From NCBI GenBank assembly GCA_021029595.1, contig JAJJOY010000005.1, forward strand, positions 62,001 through 126,000: DNA of 64,000 bases, given 5' to 3'. The DNA is from Hominenteromicrobium mulieris. Its GTDB lineage: Bacteria; Bacillota; Clostridia; Oscillospirales; Acutalibacteraceae. The notes under the pieces were generated by a model that ran no database searches, was not told where the DNA came from, and worked only from the letters and a program-made list of their open reading frames with translations. This document shows positions 45,155 to 52,790 of this stretch, one piece after another; positions within the stretch are counted from its first letter, which is position 1; every line of letters starts with the position of its first letter. Position numbers and translations under genes: made by a program.

Positions 45155-45901
45155 TTATCTTACGGGTTGTTGTATTTCATTAGGTGTTTTATATAGTAAT
45201 ACGCTTCTAATGGCAGTAAAGTTTGAGTGACTGATCGGTAGGCTCTCTTGATTATCCAACTTAACTTCTGCATCAGCAAAGCAAGTCACATGATCTATAT
45301 TTACAAAGCAGCTTCTGTCTATAAATAAAAATCTACTGTCATTTATTTCTTTATAAATCTCTTTTAACGGTAATTGAAGATGAAAATTGCCGTTCTTTGC
45401 TTTGATCATGGTTATACGATTAACTCGCTTTACGTATAAGACATCATCTAATGGAATTCGGATAATTTCCGAATAATGAGAAAACGTGTAGTATCTTTTT
45501 TGCTTTTTAGCGGAAATTTCCAGTGCAGTGCAAATTGCTTCCGACAGATCCGAAAACAAATTGTGTGTGGATAGATACCGAAATGCGCCTACCTGATACC
45601 CCAGCCGAGTAAAATCGTAGTCGAGAAACTTTGAAAAGAGAATGACGATAGTGTCCGTAGCGGTTTTTCGTATTTCCGAAAGTAAACGAAAATCTTCATG
45701 TGGATGAGCATCAATTTCGACCATAAGAATATCGAAGTGAATTCCATCTACCATATCATCACGAAGCGATGCTAATTGCTTATACTGTTCAATCGAAATA
45801 CACTTAGTTTCATTTTTATATGTTTCTACAAAGCTTTGAATATGAGATTCTATTTTTTCCAATAGTTCGTAGTTTTTTCCGCAAAGTGCTAAACGAAACA
45901 T
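45155..45901 (-). CDS. LytTR-family regulator with degenerate receiver domain
   Basis: The 248-residue protein has a receiver-like domain (1-125) and a C-terminal LytTR DNA-binding domain (from about 145: HYSEIIRIPLDDVLYVKRVN, FLFIDRSCFVNIDHV). Compared with the AgrA-like protein at 47294, the acidic pocket DDD at 8-10 is GKN, the phospho-Asp (59 there) is Glu62 (DILMVEID), and the late lysine (RFISK) is missing (RYLST). It therefore cannot be phosphorylated normally; the Glu may mimic the active state. The start is ATG 45901 after GGGAGGT. It is convergent with the ABC operon. Confidence 0.85.
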   Translation of the reverse strand: MFRLALCGKNYELLEKIESHIQSFVETYKNETKCISIEQYKQLASLRDDMVDGIHFDILMVEIDAHPHEDFRLLSEIRKTATDTIVILFSKFLDYDFTRLGYQVGAFRYLSTHNLFSDLSEAICTALEISAKKQKRYYTFSHYSEIIRIPLDDVLYVKRVNRITMIKAKNGNFHLQLPLKEIYKEINDSRFLFIDRSCFVNIDHVTCFADAEVKLDNQESLPISHSNFTAIRSVLLYKTPNEIQQPVR

Positions 45902-46200
45902 GATTATACCTCCCGTCCGCAATTTAGTATGTTCTAATTTCAGTAGAATTTCTTAAGATACTAAAGGTTCGCTTATCTTTAGAAAATTACTGAATAAGAA
46001 TCTTAAAGTAGCTTCATATTATCATTCTTCTTTAATTTTGTACGTATTTTTGCATGAATTGATTATTTTGTTGATTTAATCCATAATTAGTAAGTCCAAA
46101 TCAAGTTTTTTGTATGACAGGCGTTTTTAATACTTTTAGAGAAAAATAAAAACAAAAAAACAACGCTATGATGATTCATAAAAATCGCCATAGCGTTGTT
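45902..46200. other. AT-rich control region and terminator
   Basis: 45902-46158 is upstream of the LytTR gene; CTTAAGAT (45953-45960) and ATCTTAAAG (46001-46009) form an imperfect inverted pair. AACAACGCTATG / CATAGCGTTGTT (46159-46200) is a terminator for the XRE gene, with a long T run on the minus strand. 46201-46311 is AT-rich with nothing recognised. Confidence 0.55.
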
Positions 46201-46311
46201 TTACTCTTATTAAAATTAAACTTTATAACACCTTTAATTAGCACATTTCTCAAAACAGTACATAAAATTCTGCGATTCAAGCAAAAATGCAGAGTTTTAA
46301 ATTATGTTATT

Positions 46312-46647
46312 CTATACTGATTTGGGGTGTTTTAATTTGTTTAAGCCCCGAATAACCTGCAGCACGTACTTCTGTTCCTCTAAATCCAGTTTTTGAGTTT
46401 CCTTTAATACCTGCGACAAAATATAGTCTTGCGTCACAGGCGTATCTAAATTAATATAGAAGTCATCGATTCTCATACCGAAAATTTCTGCAAGCCTTTC
46501 CTGATGTTTCATATTCGGATGCAGAGACCCGGATTCCCATCTGGCAATCGATGAAACGGAAGTATCACAAAGTTCGGCAAGCTTCTCTTGCGTCATGCCT
46601 TGTAAAAGTCTTAATTCTTTGATTCTACCACCAATAGAATTGCCCAT
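46312..46647 (-). CDS. XRE-family transcriptional regulator
   Basis: The 111-residue protein has an N-terminal Cro/C1 helix-turn-helix (IGGRIKELRLLQGMTQEKLA, then CDTSVSSIARWESGSLHPN) and a short C-terminal helical part. The start at 46647 (MGNSIGG) follows AGAGGTGG. It is divergent from the agr locus, with a dyad in between, so it likely regulates itself and/or that locus. Confidence 0.9.
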   Translation of the reverse strand: MGNSIGGRIKELRLLQGMTQEKLAELCDTSVSSIARWESGSLHPNMKHQERLAEIFGMRIDDFYINLDTPVTQDYILSQVLKETQKLDLEEQKYVLQVIRGLNKLKHPKSV

Positions 46648-46693
46648 AGAACCACCTCTACAAAATTTTAGCAAGAAACCTTATTTTGCACCA

Positions 46694-46743
46694 TTGCGTA
46701 AAACGCAAAAGAGGTTTACTTATTTGACAGGTTCCGATATAAT
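46694..46743 (+). promoter_or_regulatory. Promoter of the agr-type operon with upstream dyad
   Basis: TTTACT (46715-46720) and TATAAT (46738-46743) are 17 bases apart. TTGCGT-AAA-ACGCAA (46694-46708) lies just upstream, between this promoter and the divergent XRE gene, as expected for the XRE operator. Confidence 0.7.
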
Positions 46744-46770
46744 GAGAAAAAGATAATTGGAGGTTATTCT

Positions 46771-47316
46771 ATGCAATATCAATTCTCTATGAACGAATCT
46801 GTTGAATCTGTAACCCGGAAATTGGTTGCTCTTTGTAAAACACAGAAGGCCCCAGAAAGCCGAGCTCAAATGTTCCGATTATTCCAGCTGTTATGCAGTA
46901 TGAAATTTGATTTTTATCTTATATTATCTATTCTCTGTAATCTAAACGAGTTCAGTACATCTGAACTTAAAATAATTTTGCAAGCCTCTCCCTCGCCAGA
47001 TCAAATTCTTCAACCGACACCGCAGAATATTCGTATTACTATTCCTCGTTGGACGCCTTCAAAGTATCATTCTGGCCGCATTGCAGATATTGTTACAGAT
47101 GTTTACGAAAAAATAGATCGTGCTCTTCCCGGTATTTACATTTATAATAGTAATTTAAACCCTAAAAATGCACGCAGCTTAAATGATCTGTATGTATTGG
47201 TAATTGTGGAAAACTCAATCAGATGGTATGATATAAACAGACGATGTAATTACTCATTTTCAAAGCCCACAATAACAGAGGAGGTTTATACCCATGTTGA
47301 AAATAGCTTTATGTGA
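46771..47316 (+). CDS. Unknown protein, first gene of the agr-type operon
   Basis: I do not recognise this 181-residue protein. It has a helical N-terminal half (ESVTRKLVALCKTQKAPESR, FRLFQLLCSMKFDFYLILSILC) and a more polar C-terminal half (RITIPRWTPSKYHSG, DVYEKIDRALPGIYIYNSN). It has no clear signal peptide or DNA-binding motif. A strong AATTGGAGG site precedes it, and its end overlaps agrA by 23 bases, so it is translationally coupled to the regulator. Confidence 0.7.
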   Translation: MQYQFSMNESVESVTRKLVALCKTQKAPESRAQMFRLFQLLCSMKFDFYLILSILCNLNEFSTSELKIILQASPSPDQILQPTPQNIRITIPRWTPSKYHSGRIADIVTDVYEKIDRALPGIYIYNSNLNPKNARSLNDLYVLVIVENSIRWYDINRRCNYSFSKPTITEEVYTHVENSFM

Positions 47317-48019
47317 CGACGACGCTGTGTTTCTCAAAGAACTCACAGGAAAAATACAAGAGTTGTTACGTTTTGAAGAGAAAAATGCAGCCATTGCATC
47401 TTTCGTAAATCCAACAGCACTCACCGCTTCCGTTGCCAGCGGAGATCGCTTTGATATTTTCATTTTAGATGTTGAAATGCCTCAGATAGATGGATTCAAA
47501 GTTGCGGCTGATCTTCGAAAGTATCAGCCCAATGTCGCATTAATCTTTTTAACCTCTCATTTACAATATGCGCCGGAAGGCTATAAGGTAGACGCACTTC
47601 GATTTATTTCAAAATTAAATGTAGACGAAACTCTGCCTGAGGCTTTACAGAAAGCTCTTCACACATTAGAGCAACAAGATCAGCATTCGCTACTTGTTCA
47701 GCACTATAAAAATTTCAGCAGAGTACTTTACCAGAATATTATCTATGTTCGAAAAACTGCCCGCAGTGTGCAAATCATTACGTCAAATCAAGGTGTGATC
47801 AAAGATAATCGAGGTATAAAAGAACTATTTGACATCCTCAATGACCCGCGATTCATTTTCGTAGATCGAAGTTATTTTGTAAATTTGGATTATGCTAAAG
47901 AATTGTGCGGTAACTCTATTATCATGTTAAACGGAGAGGCGCTGCTGGTCAGCCGGCCCATGATGCCGAAAGTAAAAGAAGCTATTTTGTCTTTGTGGGG
48001 AGATGGACTAGTAAAATGA
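47294..48019 (+). CDS. agrA: AgrA-like LytTR response regulator
   Basis: The 241-residue protein has an intact receiver (CDDD at 7-10, phospho-Asp59 in ILDVEMPQIDGF, Thr in IFLTSH, Lys in RFISK) and a C-terminal LytTR domain (NIIYVRKTARSVQIITSN, FIFVDRSYFVNLDYAKEL). Activated by the kinase next door, it should bind ACAGTTNAG-type direct repeats. Such repeats are found at 49336-49367 before agrB. Confidence 0.92.
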   Translation: MLKIALCDDDAVFLKELTGKIQELLRFEEKNAAIASFVNPTALTASVASGDRFDIFILDVEMPQIDGFKVAADLRKYQPNVALIFLTSHLQYAPEGYKVDALRFISKLNVDETLPEALQKALHTLEQQDQHSLLVQHYKNFSRVLYQNIIYVRKTARSVQIITSNQGVIKDNRGIKELFDILNDPRFIFVDRSYFVNLDYAKELCGNSIIMLNGEALLVSRPMMPKVKEAILSLWGDGLVK

Positions 48020-49344
48020 CATATCAAATTGTAGATTGGCTTATTTCGTATATAGAATGTTTTGTAATGTTAGTTGTTGTCACCGAATCCGGCGGTCGGA
48101 AATTTGAAGAGAAAAAACAGGCTTATCTGCTTTTATCTTTCTCCCTGCTCAACGCAATTCTTGTGGCTGTATGCAATCAGATTTCTGCTTTTTCTTTTAT
48201 TACGCCTGTGTTGTCTATTTTATATTTAACAGTAATTTCACGCATCCTTTCACGCGGGAATTTTCTGCTGCGTATCTCCATAAGCATTACGACCATGTTT
48301 GTTATACTCTCTATTGACTATATTCTTATGGTTGTATTCTGCTGGATTTATGGAGGAGACCAATTCTCCATAGCGTTTAACGTATTTATGACGCCAGGAC
48401 CTCTACGCTGTTTATATCTTATTCTGGATAAAATAACCGACATTGCTTTATACATGGCTGCGCGGAAATACCTTTCTAAATTATCAGAGCTAAAATCTCG
48501 CTGGCTTATCACTTTACTTTTCTCTGGTTCTCTCGTATATCTTATAACTCAAATTCTTTTTAGGGCAATTTTATCAGAAGACTATATCCAGCTTTACCGA
48601 GCGTCTATCTTATCCTTTTTAATTTTAATATTATTCTTTGCCACGCTTTTCCTATTACTGCTGAACACCTCCGCAAGAGAGCACGAAAATGTGCAAAAAC
48701 AGCTTTTACTACGCACAAATCAGTTAATGGAGCAGAACTATCAAATGCTGCATGAGGATATGAAAGAAAACGCTAAAAGATTGCACGATTTTCATCATCA
48801 TCTCAAAGCAATTCTCGGATTGGCTGAAGCTGCTCAGAACGGTGAAATACAGAAATATGTCGGAGATTTGTTATCGATTTCGTACAAAGAAGTTCATTTG
48901 TGCCGCTGTGGAAACGATGTAATTGATGCCATTTTGAATTGCTCTGCCGCAGAAGCTAAAAAACAGCAAATCTATTTTCAATACGAAGTTAACTTCACTG
49001 CACATATTCCCGTTGCTCCCGTAGATTTGTGCGCCATACTCGGAAATCAAATTGAAAATGCACTGGAGGCCAACCGTCAAATTACTGATATTTCTGCACG
49101 CTATGTAAAAATCATGCTTACACAAAAGAAAGGATTTCTCATTTTCCGTGTGGAGAACGCCTCTGCCGAAAATCCCTTTTCAGAAAGCGGAGCGCTAAAA
49201 ACAAGGAAAGAAGACGGAAATCTTCATGGTCTCGGAATCAAAAATATTCAGGACACTGTAAATAAATATAACGGCTGGCTAAAAAACTCTTATGATGATC
49301 ACACCTTCATTTCAGAAGTTCTTTTGTGCGTTTCAACAGTTTAA
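48016..49344 (+). CDS. agrC: AgrC-like sensor histidine kinase
   Basis: The 442-residue protein has six to seven N-terminal transmembrane segments (about 1-210) that would bind the peptide signal. A coiled dimerisation helix with the phosphoacceptor box RLHDFHHHLKAILG follows, then a GHKL ATPase (N box LGNQIENALEA, G box HGLGIKNI). The ATG at 48016 overlaps the agrA stop (ATGA). Domain order and neighbours fit quorum-sensing kinases of the HPK10 class. Confidence 0.9.
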   Translation: MTYQIVDWLISYIECFVMLVVVTESGGRKFEEKKQAYLLLSFSLLNAILVAVCNQISAFSFITPVLSILYLTVISRILSRGNFLLRISISITTMFVILSIDYILMVVFCWIYGGDQFSIAFNVFMTPGPLRCLYLILDKITDIALYMAARKYLSKLSELKSRWLITLLFSGSLVYLITQILFRAILSEDYIQLYRASILSFLILILFFATLFLLLLNTSAREHENVQKQLLLRTNQLMEQNYQMLHEDMKENAKRLHDFHHHLKAILGLAEAAQNGEIQKYVGDLLSISYKEVHLCRCGNDVIDAILNCSAAEAKKQQIYFQYEVNFTAHIPVAPVDLCAILGNQIENALEANRQITDISARYVKIMLTQKKGFLIFRVENASAENPFSESGALKTRKEDGNLHGLGIKNIQDTVNKYNGWLKNSYDDHTFISEVLLCVSTV

Positions 49345-49405
49345 GACATAAAATCTTACAATTCGCGCAAAACCTATGACTTATATCTATATAAAATAGT
49401 ATACT
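49336..49405 (+). promoter_or_regulatory. Candidate AgrA-binding direct repeats and promoter of agrBD
   Basis: ACAGTTTAAG (49336-49345) and ACAATTCGCG (49358-49367) are 22 bases apart centre to centre, like the S. aureus AgrA sites (ACAGTTAAG with a 12-base gap). ATGACT (49376-49381), 18 bases, and TATACT (49400-49405) form a weak promoter just downstream. The first repeat overlaps the end of agrC. Confidence 0.6.
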
Positions 49406-49428
49406 ACACCTTGTAAGAAGGTGAATAA

Positions 49429-50019
49429 ATGTTACATAGCTGCGCTGAATACTTAACCCACACTTTATACCGTCATTGCCCGCTTTCTGAAGAAAAGCGT
49501 CCGGTTTTTGTATACGGTTTCGAACTAAGCTTATCAACTCTATCGTCTATACTTTCCATTATTTTACTTTCTATTATATTTAAGAATGTATATTTTTCTT
49601 TGCTGTTTTTATATATCTTTTTCTTCCTGCGCCTTTTTTCCGGTGGATACCACGCTCCCACCTATTCAAGATGCTTCATACTAACAAATGCTATTTTCGT
49701 ATTTGTATACCTTCTGAGCGAAGTTATTCGGTGGTACAAGCCTCTGCTTATTCCTTTTGCTATTTTATCTTGTATCTCCATTTTCCTTCTCTCTCCTATT
49801 CGAAGCACTAAACATCCATTATCGGAGCGGCTCTATGCGCAAAATAAAAAAACAGCTCGAATTATCGTTTCGATTGATTTTTTGCTGTTTTTAATTTTGT
49901 ACATCACCGGTATGCCCACTCGTTACTTAGCTACCTGGGCACTGTCATTATCGGCAGTTGCCATTATGATGGTAATCACCTTATTTAAAAAGAATAGCAC
50001 AAGGAGGGAAAGTGTATGA
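49429..50019 (+). CDS. agrB: AgrB-like peptide-processing membrane protease
   Basis: AgrB cleaves the AgrD tail and forms the (thio)lactone ring. The 196-residue protein has the catalytic pair His75 and Cys82 in SGGYHAPTYSRC (7 residues apart as in S. aureus), flanked by several transmembrane helices. The N-terminal segment HTLYRHCPLSEEKRPVFVYGFEL is amphipathic, as usual. A GAAGGTGA site precedes the start. It overlaps agrD by 4 bases. Confidence 0.95.
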   Translation: MLHSCAEYLTHTLYRHCPLSEEKRPVFVYGFELSLSTLSSILSIILLSIIFKNVYFSLLFLYIFFFLRLFSGGYHAPTYSRCFILTNAIFVFVYLLSEVIRWYKPLLIPFAILSCISIFLLSPIRSTKHPLSERLYAQNKKTARIIVSIDFLLFLILYITGMPTRYLATWALSLSAVAIMMVITLFKKNSTRRESV

Positions 50020-50132
50020 ACGCATGGACAGTTTTGGCAAAGATTGTTGAACTGTTTGCATCGCTCGGTGCCGGCGCAGCTTCCAATGGCTGCAGCTATG
50101 AGCCCGAAGTTCCGAGCATGCTTCAGAAGTAA
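50016..50132 (+). CDS. agrD: AgrD-like cyclic autoinducer peptide precursor
   Basis: A 38-residue peptide begins at the ATG overlapping the agrB stop, behind AAGGAGGGAAAGTGT. It has an amphipathic leader (MNAWTVLAKIVELFASLG), a small-residue core GAGAASNGCSY and the AgrB recognition tail EPEVPSMLQK, the classic three-part AgrD layout. The only cysteine is Cys30. The tail begins only three residues after it, so a standard five-residue ring CSYEP would take in part of the usual tail. The mature peptide cannot be predicted safely. Confidence 0.85.
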   Translation: MNAWTVLAKIVELFASLGAGAASNGCSYEPEVPSMLQK

Positions 50133-50154
50133 TCGAAGCCCAACACAAACCTCA

Positions 50155-50193
50155 AAAACCTGTTCTTTATGTCACATGAAGAACAGGTTTTTG
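50155..50193 (+). terminator. Terminator of the agr operon
   Basis: AACCTGTTCTT pairs with AAGAACAGGTT and is followed by TTT. Confidence 0.9.
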
Positions 50194-50223
50194 ATTAGAA
50201 AAAATTGAAAGTGGTGACCTAAT

Positions 50224-50514
50224 ATGACAAAGGATGAAGTATATGAATATTATTTACATTGGCGAAAAGGCAGCCGCACTCTATCCGTTGAAGAACTTTT
50301 CTCCGCTTATACAATCGATCAAAATATTTTCGAGAGTTCATCTAAAGTCATAAATCGTCTTTTTTATTTGGTGCCGGATTTCTTTAAATCAAACTTGCGA
50401 ATTTTCATTTTTTACGAAGAAAACACCTTTCTTAAAGATTCAAAACAAAACTTAAAGCTAATTCAAAGCAATTTAAAAATTCAATATAATAAAACAGAAT
50501 ATTTAACTGTTTAG
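50224..50514 (+). CDS. Small protein of unknown function downstream of agrD
   Basis: This 96-residue protein is Lys/Phe/Asn-rich and not recognised. It starts MTKDEVYEYYLHWRKGSRTLSVEEL, has a VINRLFYLVPDFFKSNLRIFIFY segment that may be amphipathic, and ends in a Lys/Asn-rich tail. The ribosome site is weak (GTGGTGA). It follows the agr terminator and shares the low GC of the block. Confidence 0.5.
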   Translation: MTKDEVYEYYLHWRKGSRTLSVEELFSAYTIDQNIFESSSKVINRLFYLVPDFFKSNLRIFIFYEENTFLKDSKQNLKLIQSNLKIQYNKTEYLTV

Positions 50515-50600
50515 TGTTCTGCATCATTTATAGTTCTTGTATTTTTACCGGGGTTACGATCTTCGGAGCATTTCACCACTTTCCTGCTCCCCGCGCCCCG

Positions 50601-50640
50601 CCTCCGATCAATTTGAAATCGAATTCAAATTGATCGGAGG
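50601..50640 (+). promoter_or_regulatory. Perfect 17-bp hairpin that contains the ribosome-binding site
   Basis: CCTCCGATCAATTTGAA (50601-50617) is the exact reverse complement of TTCAAATTGATCGGAGG (50624-50640), with a six-base loop. The right arm ends in GGAGG, which is the ribosome site of the TTG start at 50649. The site is fully paired when the hairpin forms. A TTATTCTATT tract after it also allows a terminator reading. The preceding 50515-50600 holds no gene. Confidence 0.75.
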
Positions 50641-50648
50641 TTATTCTA

Positions 50649-51005
50649 TTGTCAAACGAGCCTAAATGCGTCTATATCAAAACAGACGTTGGATATGTAC
50701 AAATCACATATGCGGAATTTTGCCGCATACGAAACACAACTGAAAATTACAAAGCTTCGCACTGGTTCATACCGGTACAAGGCGTTCTGCTGGAAGTTCC
50801 AAAAGACGCCTACAAAGCCTTCTACCGAGAGAAGGAACGTGAGCGCTATCTAAGAAAATTAGATAGCGCTCTTTTTTTATGCAATTTAGACCTTAAATCC
50901 GAGGAAATCCCGCTGCGCGATGAAAACACGGACATCGAACAGCAAACCGAAGACCGGCTCATGATTGAAAAGATGTACTCCTGCCTTCATTTACTCGACC
51001 CGGAC
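50649..51005 (+). pseudogene. Sigma-like/HTH regulator, C-terminal half lost
   Basis: About 118 residues remain, from the TTG at 50649. Blocks VQITYAEFCRIRNTTENYKA and FYREKERERYLRKLDSAL, and the acidic linker before LMIEKMYSCLHLLDPDDAE, match the front part of small sigma-70-like regulators common in Clostridia elements. In those, the region-4 helix-turn-helix follows the LLDPDDAE-type helix. Here sequence identity stops at that point and the frame enters adhesin DNA out of register, ending at 51134. Confidence 0.65.
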
Positions 51006-52173
51006 GATGCCGAATGCCGTTGCCGTTTGGAAATGCGTAGACAGCGCCATTCAGCGCATGGCGACTTTTACGGGCGGGCAAACCACCGTTTCTGCCTATC
51101 TGCGCCTTCAAACAGAACGCATCAATTACGGTGAGCTGATCATTCAAAAGACCTCCGAAGACGGAAAGAAAAGCGGCTTCACTTTCAAAGTCACGAGAGA
51201 TACCGATAACTGGAGTGTAACGGTCAAAACGGACGACAACGGTACAGCCAAAATCAGCGAGCTGCCGGTCTTTCGCGGAGGCACGAGCACGCTCATTCAG
51301 TACACCGTGACCGAGATCAACACGCCGTCTTCTTACCGCCAACCGAAACCGCAGACGATCACATTGACCGCCAAAAGCAGTGTGACCGTCCAGTTTGAAA
51401 ACACGCTGATTCGCGGCACTCTCGAAATCTGCAAAGTCGATGCAGACGGCAAAACACCGCTTGCAGGCGCCGTGTTCGAGATCATGGACAGCGACAAAAA
51501 CGTCATCGCGACCGAAACCACCGGCAAAGACGGCAAAATTACCGTATCCGACCTGCGCTCCGGGTACTACCGCGAAATCTCCGCGCCGCAGGGGTATGAA
51601 TTGGATTCCACCGTGTACCCGTTTACCGTTGAAAAAGACCGGCAGATCATTCAAATCGTCCGCAAAAATACCCCGAGCGCCGGTTCTGTTTCAATCCGAA
51701 AAATCACACCGGACGGCAAAACACTAAACGACGTTTCTTTTCTGCTGCAATACTCGATAGACGGTGGCACGGCATGGTCTCCGATCTGCGCAAGAAAAGA
51801 AGCAGATCCGATCTCCGTCGGCAGCTGCACGTCCGAGGGGATTTCCGACGGTGTGCTCACAACAGGTGAGGACGGCAAGGTTACGTTTAACGGTTTGCAA
51901 GTTAAAAACCAAAATGTCACCGTCCTATACCGCATCACGGAAGTGCGCACCAAAAACGGCTTTCAGCTTTTGGGCGAGCCGCTGTTTGAAGGCAGTTTGC
52001 CGCAGGACGTAAACGGCACCCCGCAGCAGGATATTACGATCACCGCCGTCAACGGGCAGCAATTTGAGCTTCCCGCCGCGGGCAGAAACGGGATGCAATC
52101 TGCCGCAACCGGTATGGTTTTCGCCGTGATCGGTTTATTCGGTCTTCTGTATGTTCAAAAAGAAAAGTTTTGA
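51006..52173 (+). pseudogene. Pilus-tip adhesin (Cna-B/SpaA repeats), 5' end lost
   Basis: About 385 C-terminal residues remain. At least three Cna-B-type beta domains are seen (GELIIQKTSEDGKKSGFTFKV, GTLEICKVDADGKTPLAGAVF, GSVSIRKITPDGKTLNDVSF), each beginning with the isopeptide lysine. Then come a sortase signal of variant form (ELPAAGR), a hydrophobic helix and a short KEKF tail. Signal peptide and N-terminal domain are missing; the join with the sigma-like gene lies near 51005. An ATG at 50965 in this frame lies in foreign sequence. Confidence 0.75.
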
Positions 52174-52185
52174 AAGGACAACGCT

Positions 52186-52790
52186 ATGAAAACAAAACGA
52201 CTCATAAAACTCGGCGCGGTGCTCTCCGCCGCACTGGTTTTACTCTCCGGCATCCTATCGGTTTCGGCGGCTTCTGTTCCGCAGGCCGTGATTGACACCG
52301 GCAGAAAAGCATCCGTATCGCTTTATAAATACGATTTCACCTCCGCGCACGCAGACGGTGTTCTGGGAGACAACACGTACATTTCAACCGGCTATGCCGA
52401 TGAGAACGTGGAAAACACTTTGATGCCGTATGCCATCGAAGGCGTTGTATTCAGCTATGCCAAAATCGCCGATCTTGCGGTACATGCCGAAACAAAAGAC
52501 GGCGAACATCAAAATATGCTGCTGTATAAATTGCCGGGCGGCGACAAAACCACCGCGCTTATGAATTGCCTTGATCTCACTTCCGAAAACGCCTACAAAA
52601 CCGACCGCGGCGACTTGTATTTCACTTCGGATACCTTGATTGATGCGCTTTCCAATCATCTGAACACAGCAGAAAGCCGGACGAAAAACGCACTGGAAGC
52701 TTTTATCCGCCAAAACGGCACTTCTATGCCGGAAACGGACAGCACAGGGCACACCTCAGCCGCGGAACTCGAGCAGGGATTATACGCCGG
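52186..52790 (+). pseudogene. Major pilin (SpaH-like), N-terminal part, broken by frameshifting deletion
   Basis: It has a signal peptide (MKTKRLIKLGAVLSAALVLL...VSA), then ASVSLYKYDFTSAHADGVLG and NMLLYKLPGGDKTTALMNCL, typical of the first pilin domain of SpaH/FimA-type backbone pilins. Similarity ends at the usual LEQGLY motif; after that the frame is out of register and stops at 52926. The expected middle domain with the second isopeptide bond is absent. Confidence 0.75.

Noticed and set aside
50965..51005. ATG at 50965 as true start of the adhesin
   Set aside because: This part is the sigma-like gene read out of frame; no ribosome site precedes it, and no signal peptide follows.
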